Of a stretch of DNA of 26,133 nucleotides, positions 8,811 to 18,609 are shown one piece after another; the stretch's first letter is position 1; each line of letters opens with the position of its first letter. Made by a program: the position numbers and the translations under genes. Source of the stretch: CAYYYP01 sp964475985 (GTDB taxonomy: Bacteria; Bdellovibrionota; UBA1018; CAYHWW01); contig CAYYYP010000050.1 in NCBI GenBank assembly GCA_964475985.1, positions 1 through 26,133 of the forward strand, read 5' to 3'. The notes under the pieces were generated by a model that saw only the letters and a program-made list of their open reading frames with translations, did no database searches and had not been told where the DNA came from.

Positions 8811-10604
8811 ATGACTTTTGCGGCGCGTCTATTGCTTTTGATCCTAGCTTCCCTTTCCTTTTCTAGTCTCAGTTTTGCCGTCAAGGGCACGCCACCGACC
8901 GAAGCTATCCCTTGCGATGCGGACCTCGGAGGCACGGGCCAGCCAGTATCCCTAAGCCAGCTTGACGATGTTTTACAGGCCTTTGGCCATCCGGATTTTG
9001 ATTTACGACAATACTTAGCAGGCCTTCGCTCCATCGTACGCGCTTATGACGATAACGACATCCTGTTACAGGCGGGCGAAATCGACGCACTCGCCTTGGA
9101 CACCTTAGGGATCAATCGCAATCTGCTTATGACCACCCTTGAGGATTTGGAACAAACCACCGAATTTCTTGAAAAGCTCATCCACGCCGTAGCAGAAGCT
9201 GGGGTTTCAAAAAACATGGCTTCCGTTGCTTTCCCTGCCTCAAGGCTAGAGCTTAAGGGTGAGGATGTAGGAGATCTTATCAATGTTGATTTTCCAAAAT
9301 ACTCTAGAGGCGAGCCCGGTAAACAAAGATGGCTTGCGATTTTTAGAGCAAGATTTAACCGCTACCTTGAATTCAAAACTCTTCTTTCGCAGTCGATTCA
9401 AAGTTTAAGCGAAAATATTTTTAAGCATAACCCACCGGCCTTAGCCCGTGAACTTCTCGGGAAGTTTGATGCGCTTTCGGTACCGGCCAAACGCTCTTTA
9501 GAGTTTGATGAGAGTGAGATCATAGTCCCAGAGGCAGGCAGCGATATTGTTTTTGAAGAGTCAGCCTTTCTTGAAATTACGAAATTCGGTGATTTCATAA
9601 AGCGCTTACGTTCCGCACCGGTCGAGCGTCGAGGCAGAATTTTAAATTTCATTGCGGGTCAAGCGGCCGAAATTTTTCATCAAGCCACGGAGAGGATGGA
9701 CGTGTTATCGGGCGAACTCACCGGGGTGCTCAGTCCTGACTACGATGCAGCTTCTCCGAGGGCTCGGGATAATTTAAGGAGGTCCACGGAACTCAGTCGT
9801 TACCGTTACCGATTGGTTTCAAATCTTTATTTTTTACTAAGATACCTTTGTATGCGCGTAGATAATATGCGGTATGAAACCGACCAGGCGGTTATTTCTG
9901 AGCAAATTGAAAGTTTGTTAAATTTTCAAAAGAAATTTTCTGAGTTGGTTTTTGGAATGACCGATGCCTCCCTGCGGATGGCACTAGGCATAAATGCAGA
10001 ACCGTTTAGCACGCAGTTTATAATTCCTAGGGAAATCACCGAGACCGATCTTGCCCTAGAATACATTTCCATTTCCCAAGGTCCAGAGCGATTACGACGC
10101 GCCCACGAAGCTCTACCCAGTTTTGTGAATCAGGTCTTTCATGGAAGCCGCGATATGGATGAGGTAGATGCCGCAGGTTATAAACCGGACTTTCAGTTGG
10201 TCTTAAGTGCAGCTGACTTTTTGTTGAGCAGCGATGATCCAAACTTCAGAACTGAAAAAGTAGGCTTGATCATAAATATCTCCCATGATGATGGCGGTAA
10301 AATTGAAATGATGCGGGTAGGGGATTGGGCCATTACAAGGCGGAACCAAGTCATTCGGTTCGCTGGTGCAGGTGTAATCTGGGATGAACCAACGGGCTTT
10401 GGTGAGCAAATCCCATTTTTTGACGTAATGAATGAGCGTGGAGAAGTGGAACGTAAAAACTTCCGAGAGCTTCAGGTTGTGGGTCATCAACCGACCTCAT
10501 CCACCCTCCATGGGTTAAGAAGGTATTCTCCCGAGGTAGACGAGCGGGTATTCTGGGATCAACACTTAGGCCCCGAAGGAAGTTATACTGCTGGCGAGAA
10601 TTGA
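8811..10604 (+). CDS. secreted protein of unknown function
   Basis: About 597 residues from the ATG at 8811; an in-frame GTG at 8802 would add three residues. The signal peptide is clear: MTFAARLLLLILASLSFSSLSFA, cleavage before VKGTPP. Most of the chain is helical (residues 35-440), with segments such as LEDLEQTTEFLEKLIHAVAEAG. The last 130 residues look more beta-rich (KVGLIINISHDDGGKIEMM, VIRFAGAGVIWDEP) and may form a separate C-terminal domain. No family recognised. It shares its general make-up (signal peptide, long helical body, no enzymatic motif) with the proteins at 6452 and 13771, so these may belong to one class of periplasmic or exported helical proteins. That grouping is inference. 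Confidence 0.8.
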   Translation: MTFAARLLLLILASLSFSSLSFAVKGTPPTEAIPCDADLGGTGQPVSLSQLDDVLQAFGHPDFDLRQYLAGLRSIVRAYDDNDILLQAGEIDALALDTLGINRNLLMTTLEDLEQTTEFLEKLIHAVAEAGVSKNMASVAFPASRLELKGEDVGDLINVDFPKYSRGEPGKQRWLAIFRARFNRYLEFKTLLSQSIQSLSENIFKHNPPALARELLGKFDALSVPAKRSLEFDESEIIVPEAGSDIVFEESAFLEITKFGDFIKRLRSAPVERRGRILNFIAGQAAEIFHQATERMDVLSGELTGVLSPDYDAASPRARDNLRRSTELSRYRYRLVSNLYFLLRYLCMRVDNMRYETDQAVISEQIESLLNFQKKFSELVFGMTDASLRMALGINAEPFSTQFIIPREITETDLALEYISISQGPERLRRAHEALPSFVNQVFHGSRDMDEVDAAGYKPDFQLVLSAADFLLSSDDPNFRTEKVGLIINISHDDGGKIEMMRVGDWAITRRNQVIRFAGAGVIWDEPTGFGEQIPFFDVMNERGEVERKNFRELQVVGHQPTSSTLHGLRRYSPEVDERVFWDQHLGPEGSYTAGEN

Positions 10605-10735
10605 TTCGCGTTAGAAAAGAAACCTATCATCCAACAAATGATAAGAATGATCTCCGGTACGGCATCCGCTAAATAGATGCGGCAAATCCTTTTTTTCGCC
10701 AAGTACCCGGGATAGTAACGAAAATTTACTTCCTA
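10605..10735. other. convergent intergenic region with short inverted repeat
   Basis: This lies between the stops of the secreted protein (plus) and the SLC13 permease (minus). It holds TATCAT (10625-10630) and ATGATA (10638-10643), a perfect 6-bp inverted repeat with a 7-base loop. It also holds a GC-containing stem candidate (CCGC...GCGG, about 10666-10682) followed by a T run near 10690. The second could act as a weak terminator for the plus-strand gene. Confidence 0.35.
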
Positions 10736-12538
10736 TCAGTGCCAGATTCTCATACTCAAAAAACAAGTCATGACGGACAATAATACCGTGAGCGGCAGTC
10801 CGATCTTTAAAAAATCTGAAAACCGGTAACCACCGGGACTTAAAATTAGGAGATTACCGTGGTGACCAATGGGCGTCAGAAAAGAGGCCACCGCTCCCAT
10901 GGTTACGCATACTACCGCCCCCGTCGGAGAAATTGAGGCGCCTTTAGCGAAAGCCATTGCGACTGGCGCAAGAAGAACGGTTGTTGCGGCATCGGATTGA
11001 ATCTGCGTTACCAAAGACGCGAGCCAAAAAAACGTCAAATACATGGTAAACGGTTGCCAACCTCCGGCGTAAACGGAAATCTGACTGGCTAATAATTTAT
11101 CTACCCCAGTCCTTTCCATGGCTAGCCCCAAAGGAATCACTCCAGCAATCATAACGAAAATCTTCACCTCCACGGCCGCATAAGCTTGCTCAACATCTAC
11201 GCACTTTGTGAGGATCATCATAAGGGCTCCCGTTGCAAATGCTAAGTAGGCCGGCAGGACACCGCTGGCGGCTACCGCAACCGAAGCGACCATGATCAGC
11301 GCCGCTACTCTGGCTTTGCTTCGCCTTTTTGTGGTGCCGTAAAACGGTAAGAACATCAGAAATCCGCGATGCAGCGTGATGTTCTCTAGCTTTTCCCTTG
11401 GACCCCAAATCACCAGCATGTCGCCAGCCTGCAGAATGGCGTCAGCCACTCCCGCCGCTAGCCACCCTGACTTGCGCCATAGACCTACGATCGCAACCCC
11501 GTAGATGCGGTAAAAATTGATTTGTGACACGCTACGGCCAACAAACTCTGACTTTGGCGAAATGACTGCCTTTAAAAGTCTTTTTTCTTCTCCGGCGAGG
11601 GTGGTTGTGGAGTCTTTCCCTTCGCTGAATTTTTGCAGGGCCTTTAAGACAAGACCATTGGCGCCATCAAGTGACAAAAGTTCGTCCGGCGTAGTTTTGA
11701 CAACAAAAGTATCACCCGAGCTCAAAGTTGACTCAGCACTAATGCCCTCCCGTACACCATTTTCCCTGGTCCAGTTAAGAATGCGGAAATGTTTTGATGT
11801 CTGATCCACTAATTCCTGAAACGTTTTTCCGATCCAAGAGCTTTTTTCCGCAATATTCAACTCTGTTGTGACTTCCGTAAGCCGAAAACTATCTACCAGG
11901 TCGTCAGTGCCCGAGGTTTTAGGCAAAAGCCACTTCATTAAGACGCAGAATATTATTCCGGTGAAAACGAGCGGTGCACCAACTTGCCCAATTGAAAAAA
12001 GGCCTAAGCCGGGCGACCCGCTGCGCTTTAAGATATTATTGGCCAATAAAAATGCAGGAGCACCGATGAGAGTCAGCGTTGTCCCTAGAGAGGCGGCAGT
12101 GGCCATCGGTATGAGAAGGCGTGACGCATGAAGATCTTCTTCTTTTTTGCAGATGTTCATAATGATCGGCAGCATCATGGCTGTCACCATCAAATGATGG
12201 GTAAAGGCCGACATGGCTGCCACTGCAATCATGATGACGAAAACTGCACGAGTTTCCCCTTTTCCCGAGAGACGAGCCACAATTTCGCCAATGGTGTCCG
12301 TCACCCCTGTGTAAAAAAGGCCTGCCGATAAAATGAAAACGGCAGCCACGATGATTGCTGGCTCACTTGAGAAACCTGAAAATGCCTCGGTTGGCTCAAT
12401 AAGGCCCGAAATGGAAAGCGCTAAAATAATGAGTACTGCAACGATATCAACCCGCAGAAATTCCGTAATAAACAGGACGATAGAGGTGAGCATGATGGCC
12501 AAAAAAATCCATTGATCTTGATTTATTCCCAGCATCAT
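10736..12538 (-). CDS. SLC13/DASS-type permease with two RCK/TrkA-C domains
   Basis: 600 residues. The N-terminal half of the transporter (residues 10-205) is followed by two soluble TrkA-C/RCK-C-like domains (about 215-292 and 322-390) and the second membrane half (405-598). TPIGHHGNLLILSPGGYRFSDFLKIGLPL near the end matches the SLC13 C-terminal signature. This split layout is typical of bacterial SLC13 permeases linked to sulfate or dicarboxylate uptake. The usual Ser-Asn-Thr substrate/sodium loops are altered: SAFTHHLMVTAMMLP (110-124) where Asn pairs are usual, LIGAPAFLLAN (157-167), and IQSDAATTVL (513-522). Substrate and coupling ion are therefore uncertain. The start codon overlaps the stop of the MscS gene by 4 bp (ATGA), which indicates translational coupling. 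Confidence 0.9.
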   Translation of the reverse strand: MMLGINQDQWIFLAIMLTSIVLFITEFLRVDIVAVLIILALSISGLIEPTEAFSGFSSEPAIIVAAVFILSAGLFYTGVTDTIGEIVARLSGKGETRAVFVIMIAVAAMSAFTHHLMVTAMMLPIIMNICKKEEDLHASRLLIPMATAASLGTTLTLIGAPAFLLANNILKRSGSPGLGLFSIGQVGAPLVFTGIIFCVLMKWLLPKTSGTDDLVDSFRLTEVTTELNIAEKSSWIGKTFQELVDQTSKHFRILNWTRENGVREGISAESTLSSGDTFVVKTTPDELLSLDGANGLVLKALQKFSEGKDSTTTLAGEEKRLLKAVISPKSEFVGRSVSQINFYRIYGVAIVGLWRKSGWLAAGVADAILQAGDMLVIWGPREKLENITLHRGFLMFLPFYGTTKRRSKARVAALIMVASVAVAASGVLPAYLAFATGALMMILTKCVDVEQAYAAVEVKIFVMIAGVIPLGLAMERTGVDKLLASQISVYAGGWQPFTMYLTFFWLASLVTQIQSDAATTVLLAPVAMAFAKGASISPTGAVVCVTMGAVASFLTPIGHHGNLLILSPGGYRFSDFLKIGLPLTVLLSVMTCFLSMRIWH

Positions 12539-13416
12539 AAAATTTCCTTATTTGGAGCAGCAGCATTGTGAATATGAACGTCTCGTTGGGGAAACGGCAT
12601 ATGAATATGGTTTTCACGGAATATCTTAAGCACTCTGAAGTTCAGTAAGCTCTTAAGCGCTCCTGTGCGGTCACTGAATTCTTGGGTCCATACCAACAAG
12701 CTGAAGCGGAGCGCACTTTCTCCGAACTCTGCGAGGCGCACCACGGGAGCAGGTGACTTGAGAACTCCAGGTTCTTTACCGGCGACTTCTTTTAACAAGT
12801 GCGCGACGACCTCAGGATCCGAGTCATAGGAAACATTTACAGAAATGCTGATTCGTACGTCACTGCCTGAATGACTCCAGTTTATGACCTGTTTAGATAT
12901 AAAATCGGAGTTGGGCACAATAATCGCTACGTTATCATTGGTGATGACGGTGGTGGCTCGCACCGAAATACTATGAACGTTGCCTGCCACATCGCCGACT
13001 TCAATCCGGTCACCAAGTTTGATGGGCTTTTCTAGTAAAATAATGACGCCACTAATGAAATTGCTGAAAATGGTCTGCATGCCAAAACCCACACCAATTC
13101 CTATGGCGCCCGTGAGCACGGTGAAGAGGCTGAGATCAAGACCCGTTGATTGAAGGATTCCGACCAGACCAATGGCAAGAAAGGCATAGTAACTCAATGT
13201 AATTGCCGCTCTCCAATTACTGATGTTTACGCCTTTTCTCTGGGCCATTGAGTTGAGGATCCAGCTTTTGAGCCTGGCGCTGACATTGAAAAAGGTGAGT
13301 ACCACGATCAAATTCAAAAGAATGACCCATAGCGTAATGGAGCTCTTGCCCAAAACAATGAGGGGAAAGTTTAGCACCGTCCAAAGTGGCCCAAAAAAAT
13401 CTGTGAATTTATCCAT
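12535..13416 (-). CDS. MscS-family mechanosensitive ion channel
   Basis: 293 residues. Three membrane helices (about 18-45, 68-92, 95-128) are followed by the cytoplasmic beta and alpha/beta domains. The pore helix reads GAIGIGVGFGMQTIFSNFISG (104-124), with the alternating Gly/Ala packing typical of MscS TM3. It is followed by the signature EKPIKLGDRIEVGDVAGNV (129-147) and IIVPNSDFI (165-173). The family opens under membrane tension to release solutes during osmotic downshock. The start is supported by TTTTGGAG just upstream of the ATG. It overlaps the downstream SLC13 gene by 4 bp, so channel and permease are made from one transcript. It may serve ion or osmolyte balance together with that permease. 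Confidence 0.93.
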   Translation of the reverse strand: MDKFTDFFGPLWTVLNFPLIVLGKSSITLWVILLNLIVVLTFFNVSARLKSWILNSMAQRKGVNISNWRAAITLSYYAFLAIGLVGILQSTGLDLSLFTVLTGAIGIGVGFGMQTIFSNFISGVIILLEKPIKLGDRIEVGDVAGNVHSISVRATTVITNDNVAIIVPNSDFISKQVINWSHSGSDVRISISVNVSYDSDPEVVAHLLKEVAGKEPGVLKSPAPVVRLAEFGESALRFSLLVWTQEFSDRTGALKSLLNFRVLKIFRENHIHMPFPQRDVHIHNAAAPNKEIL

Positions 13417-13770
13417 TCATCTCCAAAAATAAATTACCGATCGGCAGCGCACCCAAAACTGTTTTTGTTGATCGATAATGACTTTAGGTAATTCAGAGAA
13501 AAAAGTACACTTTTAATGTGAGCGAAACTGTCCCTCCAGGGGTTGGTCCGTTAGTACACTTGCCGTGCACTTTGAAGTGGATACATCTTCGATACTGTAG
13601 GTCAGTTTGATAATTTGCGAAATTTCCGCGGCGGGAGTCTTAAGCTGATAAGTCGGCAACTTATTCCGCCCCTCGGTGGAAGGCAACCCTTGCACGAATC
13701 GCCCGCTATTCATCAGGATGAGGGGTTTTCTGCCCATGCACCCTCAGCGGATTTTGACCGAAAAAAGAGT
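13417..13770. other. divergent intergenic region (MscS / giant secreted protein)
   Basis: About 350 bp separate the MscS start from the preferred GTG start of the giant protein. It must hold promoters for both strands. TGATAAT near 13608 is -10-like on the plus strand, and TTGACC at 13754-13759 is -35-like. Neither has an obvious partner at good spacing. A 74-codon minus-strand frame (13513-13737) covers much of it and is listed separately. Confidence 0.4.
13513..13737 (-). CDS. possible small protein or gene remnant
   Basis: An open frame of 74 codons with an ATG at 13737 preceded by GAGGGTGC, a plausible ribosome-binding site. The product has no signal peptide. Its second half has a natural-looking strand pattern (EISQIIKLTYSIEDVSTSKCTASVLTDQ). 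It overlaps only the upstream extension of the giant protein's frame, not the part after its signal peptide. I recognise no family. It could be a small gene, the remnant of an older gene, or chance. Confidence 0.25.
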   Translation of the reverse strand: MGRKPLILMNSGRFVQGLPSTEGRNKLPTYQLKTPAAEISQIIKLTYSIEDVSTSKCTASVLTDQPLEGQFRSH

Positions 13771-16700
13771 GTGAAGTGCTTTAACCCATTCAGAACTTTG
13801 AAGGTAAGGAAGGATGCCAAAAGATCCCGGTTGTCGCCTAATTGCGTAGCGGCGTGGGCTTTGATCTTCGTTCTCTTCACCGGCGCTAAATCTGCCTTTG
13901 CAAATCCGCCGAACGGTAACAATTCCTCATCCCTGACCCCTCAGCAAGTCTTTAGCGCAATCGAATTTCAACAACAGGATGTCGAAGGAGATGCCTTTGA
14001 AAAAATCATTCCTTTCTGGGTCTGGGATAGCCCTGAGTTTCACCGCATTTTAAGAACAGAGAGGTGGCATCTCAGGGCAGTTATGAAATCTGACGCCTTT
14101 GCTTCAGCGTTAGGGCGTAATCCAGAACTCATGCGCGTTTGGGCAGACAACCTACAGTGGCCTCTGACAAAAAAGAATATAGCATTCATGTATTCTCGTT
14201 ATGGATTTTTTAGGATTCTCTCTAAGCTCTCACACAGCGACCGGGCACCGTATCGGCCGTTAGTCTCAAAAATATTTTTACAGGAATGGGACGAGTTGCT
14301 GAGTACAAATTTTGAGTCAAGCCACTTAAATCATGCAATGTCTGAACTACGTGGTTTTGTAGAAACAGAACTTTCAGAATTTTTGAGACAACACCCAGCG
14401 GCATTGGATCGACTGGCAGATCACTTTGAATCCATGAGTGATGAAGCATTTTTTACGGATAGAGCTAAATTTTTTATCGATCTTACTTTCGTTAGAGAGG
14501 TGCGGGAGCGTTTAGCTCCAGTTTTTATTCGGAAAATAAATCGTGCTTACGCAGGAGAGCAAAAACTCCCGGACGGAGTTCGTCGGCCGCTCTTTCTTCG
14601 TCGGCCGCACTTTCATTTTGACCGTGGATTCTTCCCTTATCGCATTTGGCTTCACCTAACCCAGCATTTAAATGAAATTGAAGATCCCGATGCTAGGCGG
14701 GCGCTTCTAGCTATCGCGGTAACAAACGATAAGGTTCTATCCAGGCGTTTCACTTTTCCAACATTAACTCAGCGAGAGCTAATTTTAAATACAGAGGCCG
14801 AGGTTCTGGCACAATGCGTAGTTTTAAAACATGCGAGTTTAGAACAAAGACGAAGGGCGCAAGCAGATCTCATTGAGCAGCTTGAAAAACTGCAGAAGCA
14901 GTCGGTATTTGATTCTTTTTCAGCTTCTACTCTAGATAAAATTTTAGATGCTTTGGATAGGATAATGCCCAATCATCAAATTAATTTTGCTGAGTCGCAA
15001 ACCATTTCGAAAGTAAGGAATCGTATTCTTTTGCTGAGGCCCGGCCATGGGAATTTCCCCACCCCAAGAGCAACGCCTTTGGATGTCCATGTTTTTAGTG
15101 CTTCCAACCCAATAGATTTTAATTTACCGGCTAAGTTATCGGACAGGTTGGAACAGATCGCTGCAGGGGAACCGATGCCACTGCATTTACCTTTTCGGTA
15201 TTATGACGAAACAGCAGACCTTGCGCCTGGCAGTACCGCAGAAGGAAAAGCGGTTGTTCAAAGATGGCGCGAACGCATGGATGCGGCGATGAACCGACTC
15301 GAAGCCCAAGGGTTGAGTTTTGATCCGCTGGTGGCCCCTTTGCGCGCATTGGCCCAACTGAATGAACGTTCAGTACTGCCGCTAGGTGAAGGCCCACTGA
15401 GTCCTGCTCAGAGAAATGTTAGAATTGGAGAAGAGCGACAACGTTTATTTCAAACCGGCGATATAGACACCTCTGATTCAGGAATTGCCCACGTCGATGC
15501 TCGTTTGCAGGCAAAGGTCGAGCTGGAAGAACGTATCAGACCTAATGCCACTAAACTCAATGGAAGATCTCGCTCCACCAAAGAACGACAGAGAGACCAG
15601 CTGCAGCAAAAGCGAAACCTTGACAGTTGGAGAGATCAAACCCGTTTACAGCTGGCCAGGAACTTACATTCGGTGATCAGACGTGCTCAGAATGAAATTC
15701 AAAACCTTGGTATCAATGATTTTGAGTTACCTTTTCAAGAATGGAGCTTAAATGAATTGGCAAGCTGGTTTCAAACCGCTTCGACTGCTATGCCAAACGC
15801 AGACGCTCGGATTCGCGCACTTTTTTTTTCGCCATTGAAACGGGCGCTAAGCTTGAAACAAGTAGAGGAAGCCATCTTTGTTTTATCAAGCCTTAATGCC
15901 ACCCTAGAAACTACCCGTAACGCGTTTGATTTTATTTCCACTACGGAAATTTCAGGCATTGAACCCCGTGGCATTTCAAATATTTTAGATGTTTTACGTG
16001 AAAAACATGGTGATTTGCTGGCAAATGCCTTCCATTATGAGCCTAAGGATCACAATCGAGATTTACCATGGTTGCTGGATAATCTTTACCTTCATGATCA
16101 TGATGTGAATCGATTCCGCAGGAATGTGGACCCCTCTCGGGAAGTGCGAATCAGAGAATTGAATCGGTTTCGGACCGCACGGAATTTTACTCGCGCAAAG
16201 TGGACAAGCGGAGCGCTGGTCTTTACCGGCGCGCTATTTGCTGCCGGGAATTTGTTAGATACATTGGATTTCCGAACCCAAGACATAGCCATCCATCAAC
16301 AACTTAGAAACAGGGCCGAAAAATTTCTTCATGATACTTTGTTTTCCGTACGTAATTTTGCAGAGCGGGTAGGGCTAGTAGGGGATGATGCAAATGCACG
16401 CCGGCGAATGCGTGATTCAGAGCTTTCAGCACCCAGCAACTTGTTTAGAAACTTTCGGGGCGGTGACAGAAATCATGGGGCTGATTCCTCGGGGCCGAGG
16501 GCTTTCAGGGCCATTCAGAATCCAAGTCATAATGTGCCTGACCAGGGCACAGGGCCAGTACCACCTTCGTTTGACGTGGTGACGTCCCCCGGTATTGCTA
16601 GGCCGCAGGTCTTTCACGTTGGTGAACACCACGATTTTGCAGACCCAAATCAAATAGAAGTCATTCACATGCAGGAATCTTCATCAGAAACCGCGGGCGA

Positions 16701-18486
16701 ACCTGCGGCCCCAGTGGTGTATGTTCGTACAAGGGCCGACTCCCCAACGATTCTGAGCGCCCAAGGCGTGGGCCTCATGGTTGCGCCGGACCACAGCCGC
16801 CTAGAAAGTCTGCGCATCATTGGAATATCTGAAGCGGGTGGTAGAATTGAACTGGCCGCAAGCGAATACGAGGTTCTGCGCACAAAACGCTGGAATGACT
16901 ACGCAGTCCGAGTTTTAAGGCCAGATGTTGCGGCCGTGGCCTACGGGGTAGGTTATCATTTAGTTGAAGATCACGTTTCAGCGGGCGAGAATATTCAGTT
17001 GCATTCAGATCGCCTAATGCCCATCTCATACCGCTTGGATCAAGCGGGTTTTCATCGATTGAGTCAAAACTTGAATGCCGCACTTGCTCGGAGCACGAAC
17101 GGAATTTCAGTAGCAGAACTTGCAGGTTTAGTTTCGGGCACGAGCAGTTACTCCTACCGCGACGACACCGGTGTTATCCCGCGCACCACGCGAATTGAAT
17201 CTGAGACGAATCGGTACCATCGATACGCACGTTTTCAAAATGAAAGCGGCGACCTCGCCGCAACCTGTGGCACGGCCGCAAATTTTACGAACGAAATTAT
17301 AAATGATTATTATGAAAATGCCGCGGCCGAAGTGAGGCTTTCCATCATTGATTCTAATAATGACGGCCACCTCGAGCTCTCGGGACGCGAGCTCCATGCG
17401 AGGTCCGGAGTTACAGCTCCTGATGGCGATCAGGCTATAGTAGATGGTACATCGGGCACCATGGAGGCGCCGCTGCATGTGCGCAATGTTTTACCGGGCG
17501 GAACGCCGGTATCAAGGAACGCGAGATATACGGATATTCGCAACCTCATTCTTTACGCATTCATTGGCGGTCAACAAACAAGACGGGAATATTTTGAATG
17601 GGGAAAACGTCAGCAGAGGATGTTAGAGGATGATGCCATTTTGGATGAAGAGCTTTCGGCGCGGCAGCGCGCCACGGTTTTGGCTCAAATGAAGTTAGAG
17701 GCGGAGCGAGAGGCCGCGGACGCAAAAGAAACTGCCGAAATAGACAGCCCGAACTCCACCGAGGAAGGTGCGCTTAAGAATAGGCTGGCAACCGATGCTC
17801 CGCACGAGACTTCGTCGCTCTTTCGCCCGGATCACGAACTATTACAAGAAATCAGAAATAATTCGGAGCCCGCCTATGAACTGTTCAGTAACACTAGAAG
17901 CGCGCGCAGTGACCTCATTCGTAGGCAAAGCGAACTGAGAACCCAGAAAATTTTAACCGCTCAGCAGGCATCGGTTCTGGTGTCGAGAGCATTACATTAT
18001 GATCGCACGCTGAGGCGATATCTTAACGGCGATGCATCGGCAGCGGAGGTAAGCACCGCGTTTGGTGTTGAGTTTGGCGCCTCAGTCGGCAGGCCTACGC
18101 TTGATGAATGGCGAGATGTGCTTAGCAAAATTCAGAATTTTTCGCGCGATGGCCTGAGTTCACTTCAGAATTTGGAGGATAATATTTTCCCACAGCTTAA
18201 TAATCCTGACCCTGCGGTGAGAAAGCGACTTAAAATCTCACCCCGCAATGCTCCGTTGGTAGCAGCTTTCCGCGACGCGCAATACCGCACATTAACCATG
18301 AACATGCTTATAGCTTTAGAGCGCATTGCTGGCCAGATTACGCACGAGAGCTTGGATGCCATCGTGCAACGACGAATGCGTCTGCCCATTGAGCATACTT
18401 CCCGCTGGGAGAGTTCAAAGGTCTTGCATCTCAATACACCACGGAGCGATTGCGTGGTTAAAGAACTACAAAAAATGGTGCAATGA
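13771..18486 (+). CDS. giant secreted protein of unknown function
   Basis: About 1571 residues from the GTG at 13771. The frame is open further upstream to a TTG at 13615, but that stretch is not protein-like. GTG is chosen because it starts a usable signal peptide: a long basic n-region, the core VAAWALIFVLFTGAKSAFA (about 26-44), and cleavage before NPPNGN. The body is largely helical. Residues about 560-640 are a charged region likely to be coiled coil (ERQRDQLQQKRNLDSWRDQ). A single hydrophobic segment WTSGALVFTGALFAAGNLL lies near 811-829 and could span a membrane, dividing the protein into N- and C-terminal halves. Near 1194, DSNNDGHLELSGREL resembles a calcium-binding EF-hand loop, but the Glu is two positions late. 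No known family. There is no clear ribosome-binding site. Confidence 0.75.
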   Translation: MKCFNPFRTLKVRKDAKRSRLSPNCVAAWALIFVLFTGAKSAFANPPNGNNSSSLTPQQVFSAIEFQQQDVEGDAFEKIIPFWVWDSPEFHRILRTERWHLRAVMKSDAFASALGRNPELMRVWADNLQWPLTKKNIAFMYSRYGFFRILSKLSHSDRAPYRPLVSKIFLQEWDELLSTNFESSHLNHAMSELRGFVETELSEFLRQHPAALDRLADHFESMSDEAFFTDRAKFFIDLTFVREVRERLAPVFIRKINRAYAGEQKLPDGVRRPLFLRRPHFHFDRGFFPYRIWLHLTQHLNEIEDPDARRALLAIAVTNDKVLSRRFTFPTLTQRELILNTEAEVLAQCVVLKHASLEQRRRAQADLIEQLEKLQKQSVFDSFSASTLDKILDALDRIMPNHQINFAESQTISKVRNRILLLRPGHGNFPTPRATPLDVHVFSASNPIDFNLPAKLSDRLEQIAAGEPMPLHLPFRYYDETADLAPGSTAEGKAVVQRWRERMDAAMNRLEAQGLSFDPLVAPLRALAQLNERSVLPLGEGPLSPAQRNVRIGEERQRLFQTGDIDTSDSGIAHVDARLQAKVELEERIRPNATKLNGRSRSTKERQRDQLQQKRNLDSWRDQTRLQLARNLHSVIRRAQNEIQNLGINDFELPFQEWSLNELASWFQTASTAMPNADARIRALFFSPLKRALSLKQVEEAIFVLSSLNATLETTRNAFDFISTTEISGIEPRGISNILDVLREKHGDLLANAFHYEPKDHNRDLPWLLDNLYLHDHDVNRFRRNVDPSREVRIRELNRFRTARNFTRAKWTSGALVFTGALFAAGNLLDTLDFRTQDIAIHQQLRNRAEKFLHDTLFSVRNFAERVGLVGDDANARRRMRDSELSAPSNLFRNFRGGDRNHGADSSGPRAFRAIQNPSHNVPDQGTGPVPPSFDVVTSPGIARPQVFHVGEHHDFADPNQIEVIHMQESSSETAGEPAAPVVYVRTRADSPTILSAQGVGLMVAPDHSRLESLRIIGISEAGGRIELAASEYEVLRTKRWNDYAVRVLRPDVAAVAYGVGYHLVEDHVSAGENIQLHSDRLMPISYRLDQAGFHRLSQNLNAALARSTNGISVAELAGLVSGTSSYSYRDDTGVIPRTTRIESETNRYHRYARFQNESGDLAATCGTAANFTNEIINDYYENAAAEVRLSIIDSNNDGHLELSGRELHARSGVTAPDGDQAIVDGTSGTMEAPLHVRNVLPGGTPVSRNARYTDIRNLILYAFIGGQQTRREYFEWGKRQQRMLEDDAILDEELSARQRATVLAQMKLEAEREAADAKETAEIDSPNSTEEGALKNRLATDAPHETSSLFRPDHELLQEIRNNSEPAYELFSNTRSARSDLIRRQSELRTQKILTAQQASVLVSRALHYDRTLRRYLNGDASAAEVSTAFGVEFGASVGRPTLDEWRDVLSKIQNFSRDGLSSLQNLEDNIFPQLNNPDPAVRKRLKISPRNAPLVAAFRDAQYRTLTMNMLIALERIAGQITHESLDAIVQRRMRLPIEHTSRWESSKVLHLNTPRSDCVVKELQKMVQ
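14579..14614 (+). repeat. 18-bp tandem duplication inside the giant gene
   Basis: Two adjacent copies of ttcgtcggccgcNctttc (14579-14596 and 14597-14614) differ at one base. They encode a duplicated Arg-Arg-Pro motif (RRPLFLRRPHF). Confidence 0.85.
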
Positions 18487-18609
18487 TGATCCAGGCATTG
18501 AATTGCAAACTGTCATTGGACCGAGATCAATAGCCACCCGCGGGTATGGAATTAAATTTTTCCGGACACGGATCAAAGAATACGCATCGGGCTCAGGACT
18601 ACACTCCGG

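Noticed and set aside
13615..13770. TTG at 13615 as the start of the giant protein
   Set aside because: The extra 52 residues are low-quality sequence and would bury the signal peptide. GTG at 13771 gives a normal exported N-terminus.
17350..17395. Definite EF-hand calcium site in the giant protein
   Set aside because: The DxNxDG start is right, but the Glu that should be at position 12 is at 14, so it is kept only as EF-hand-like.
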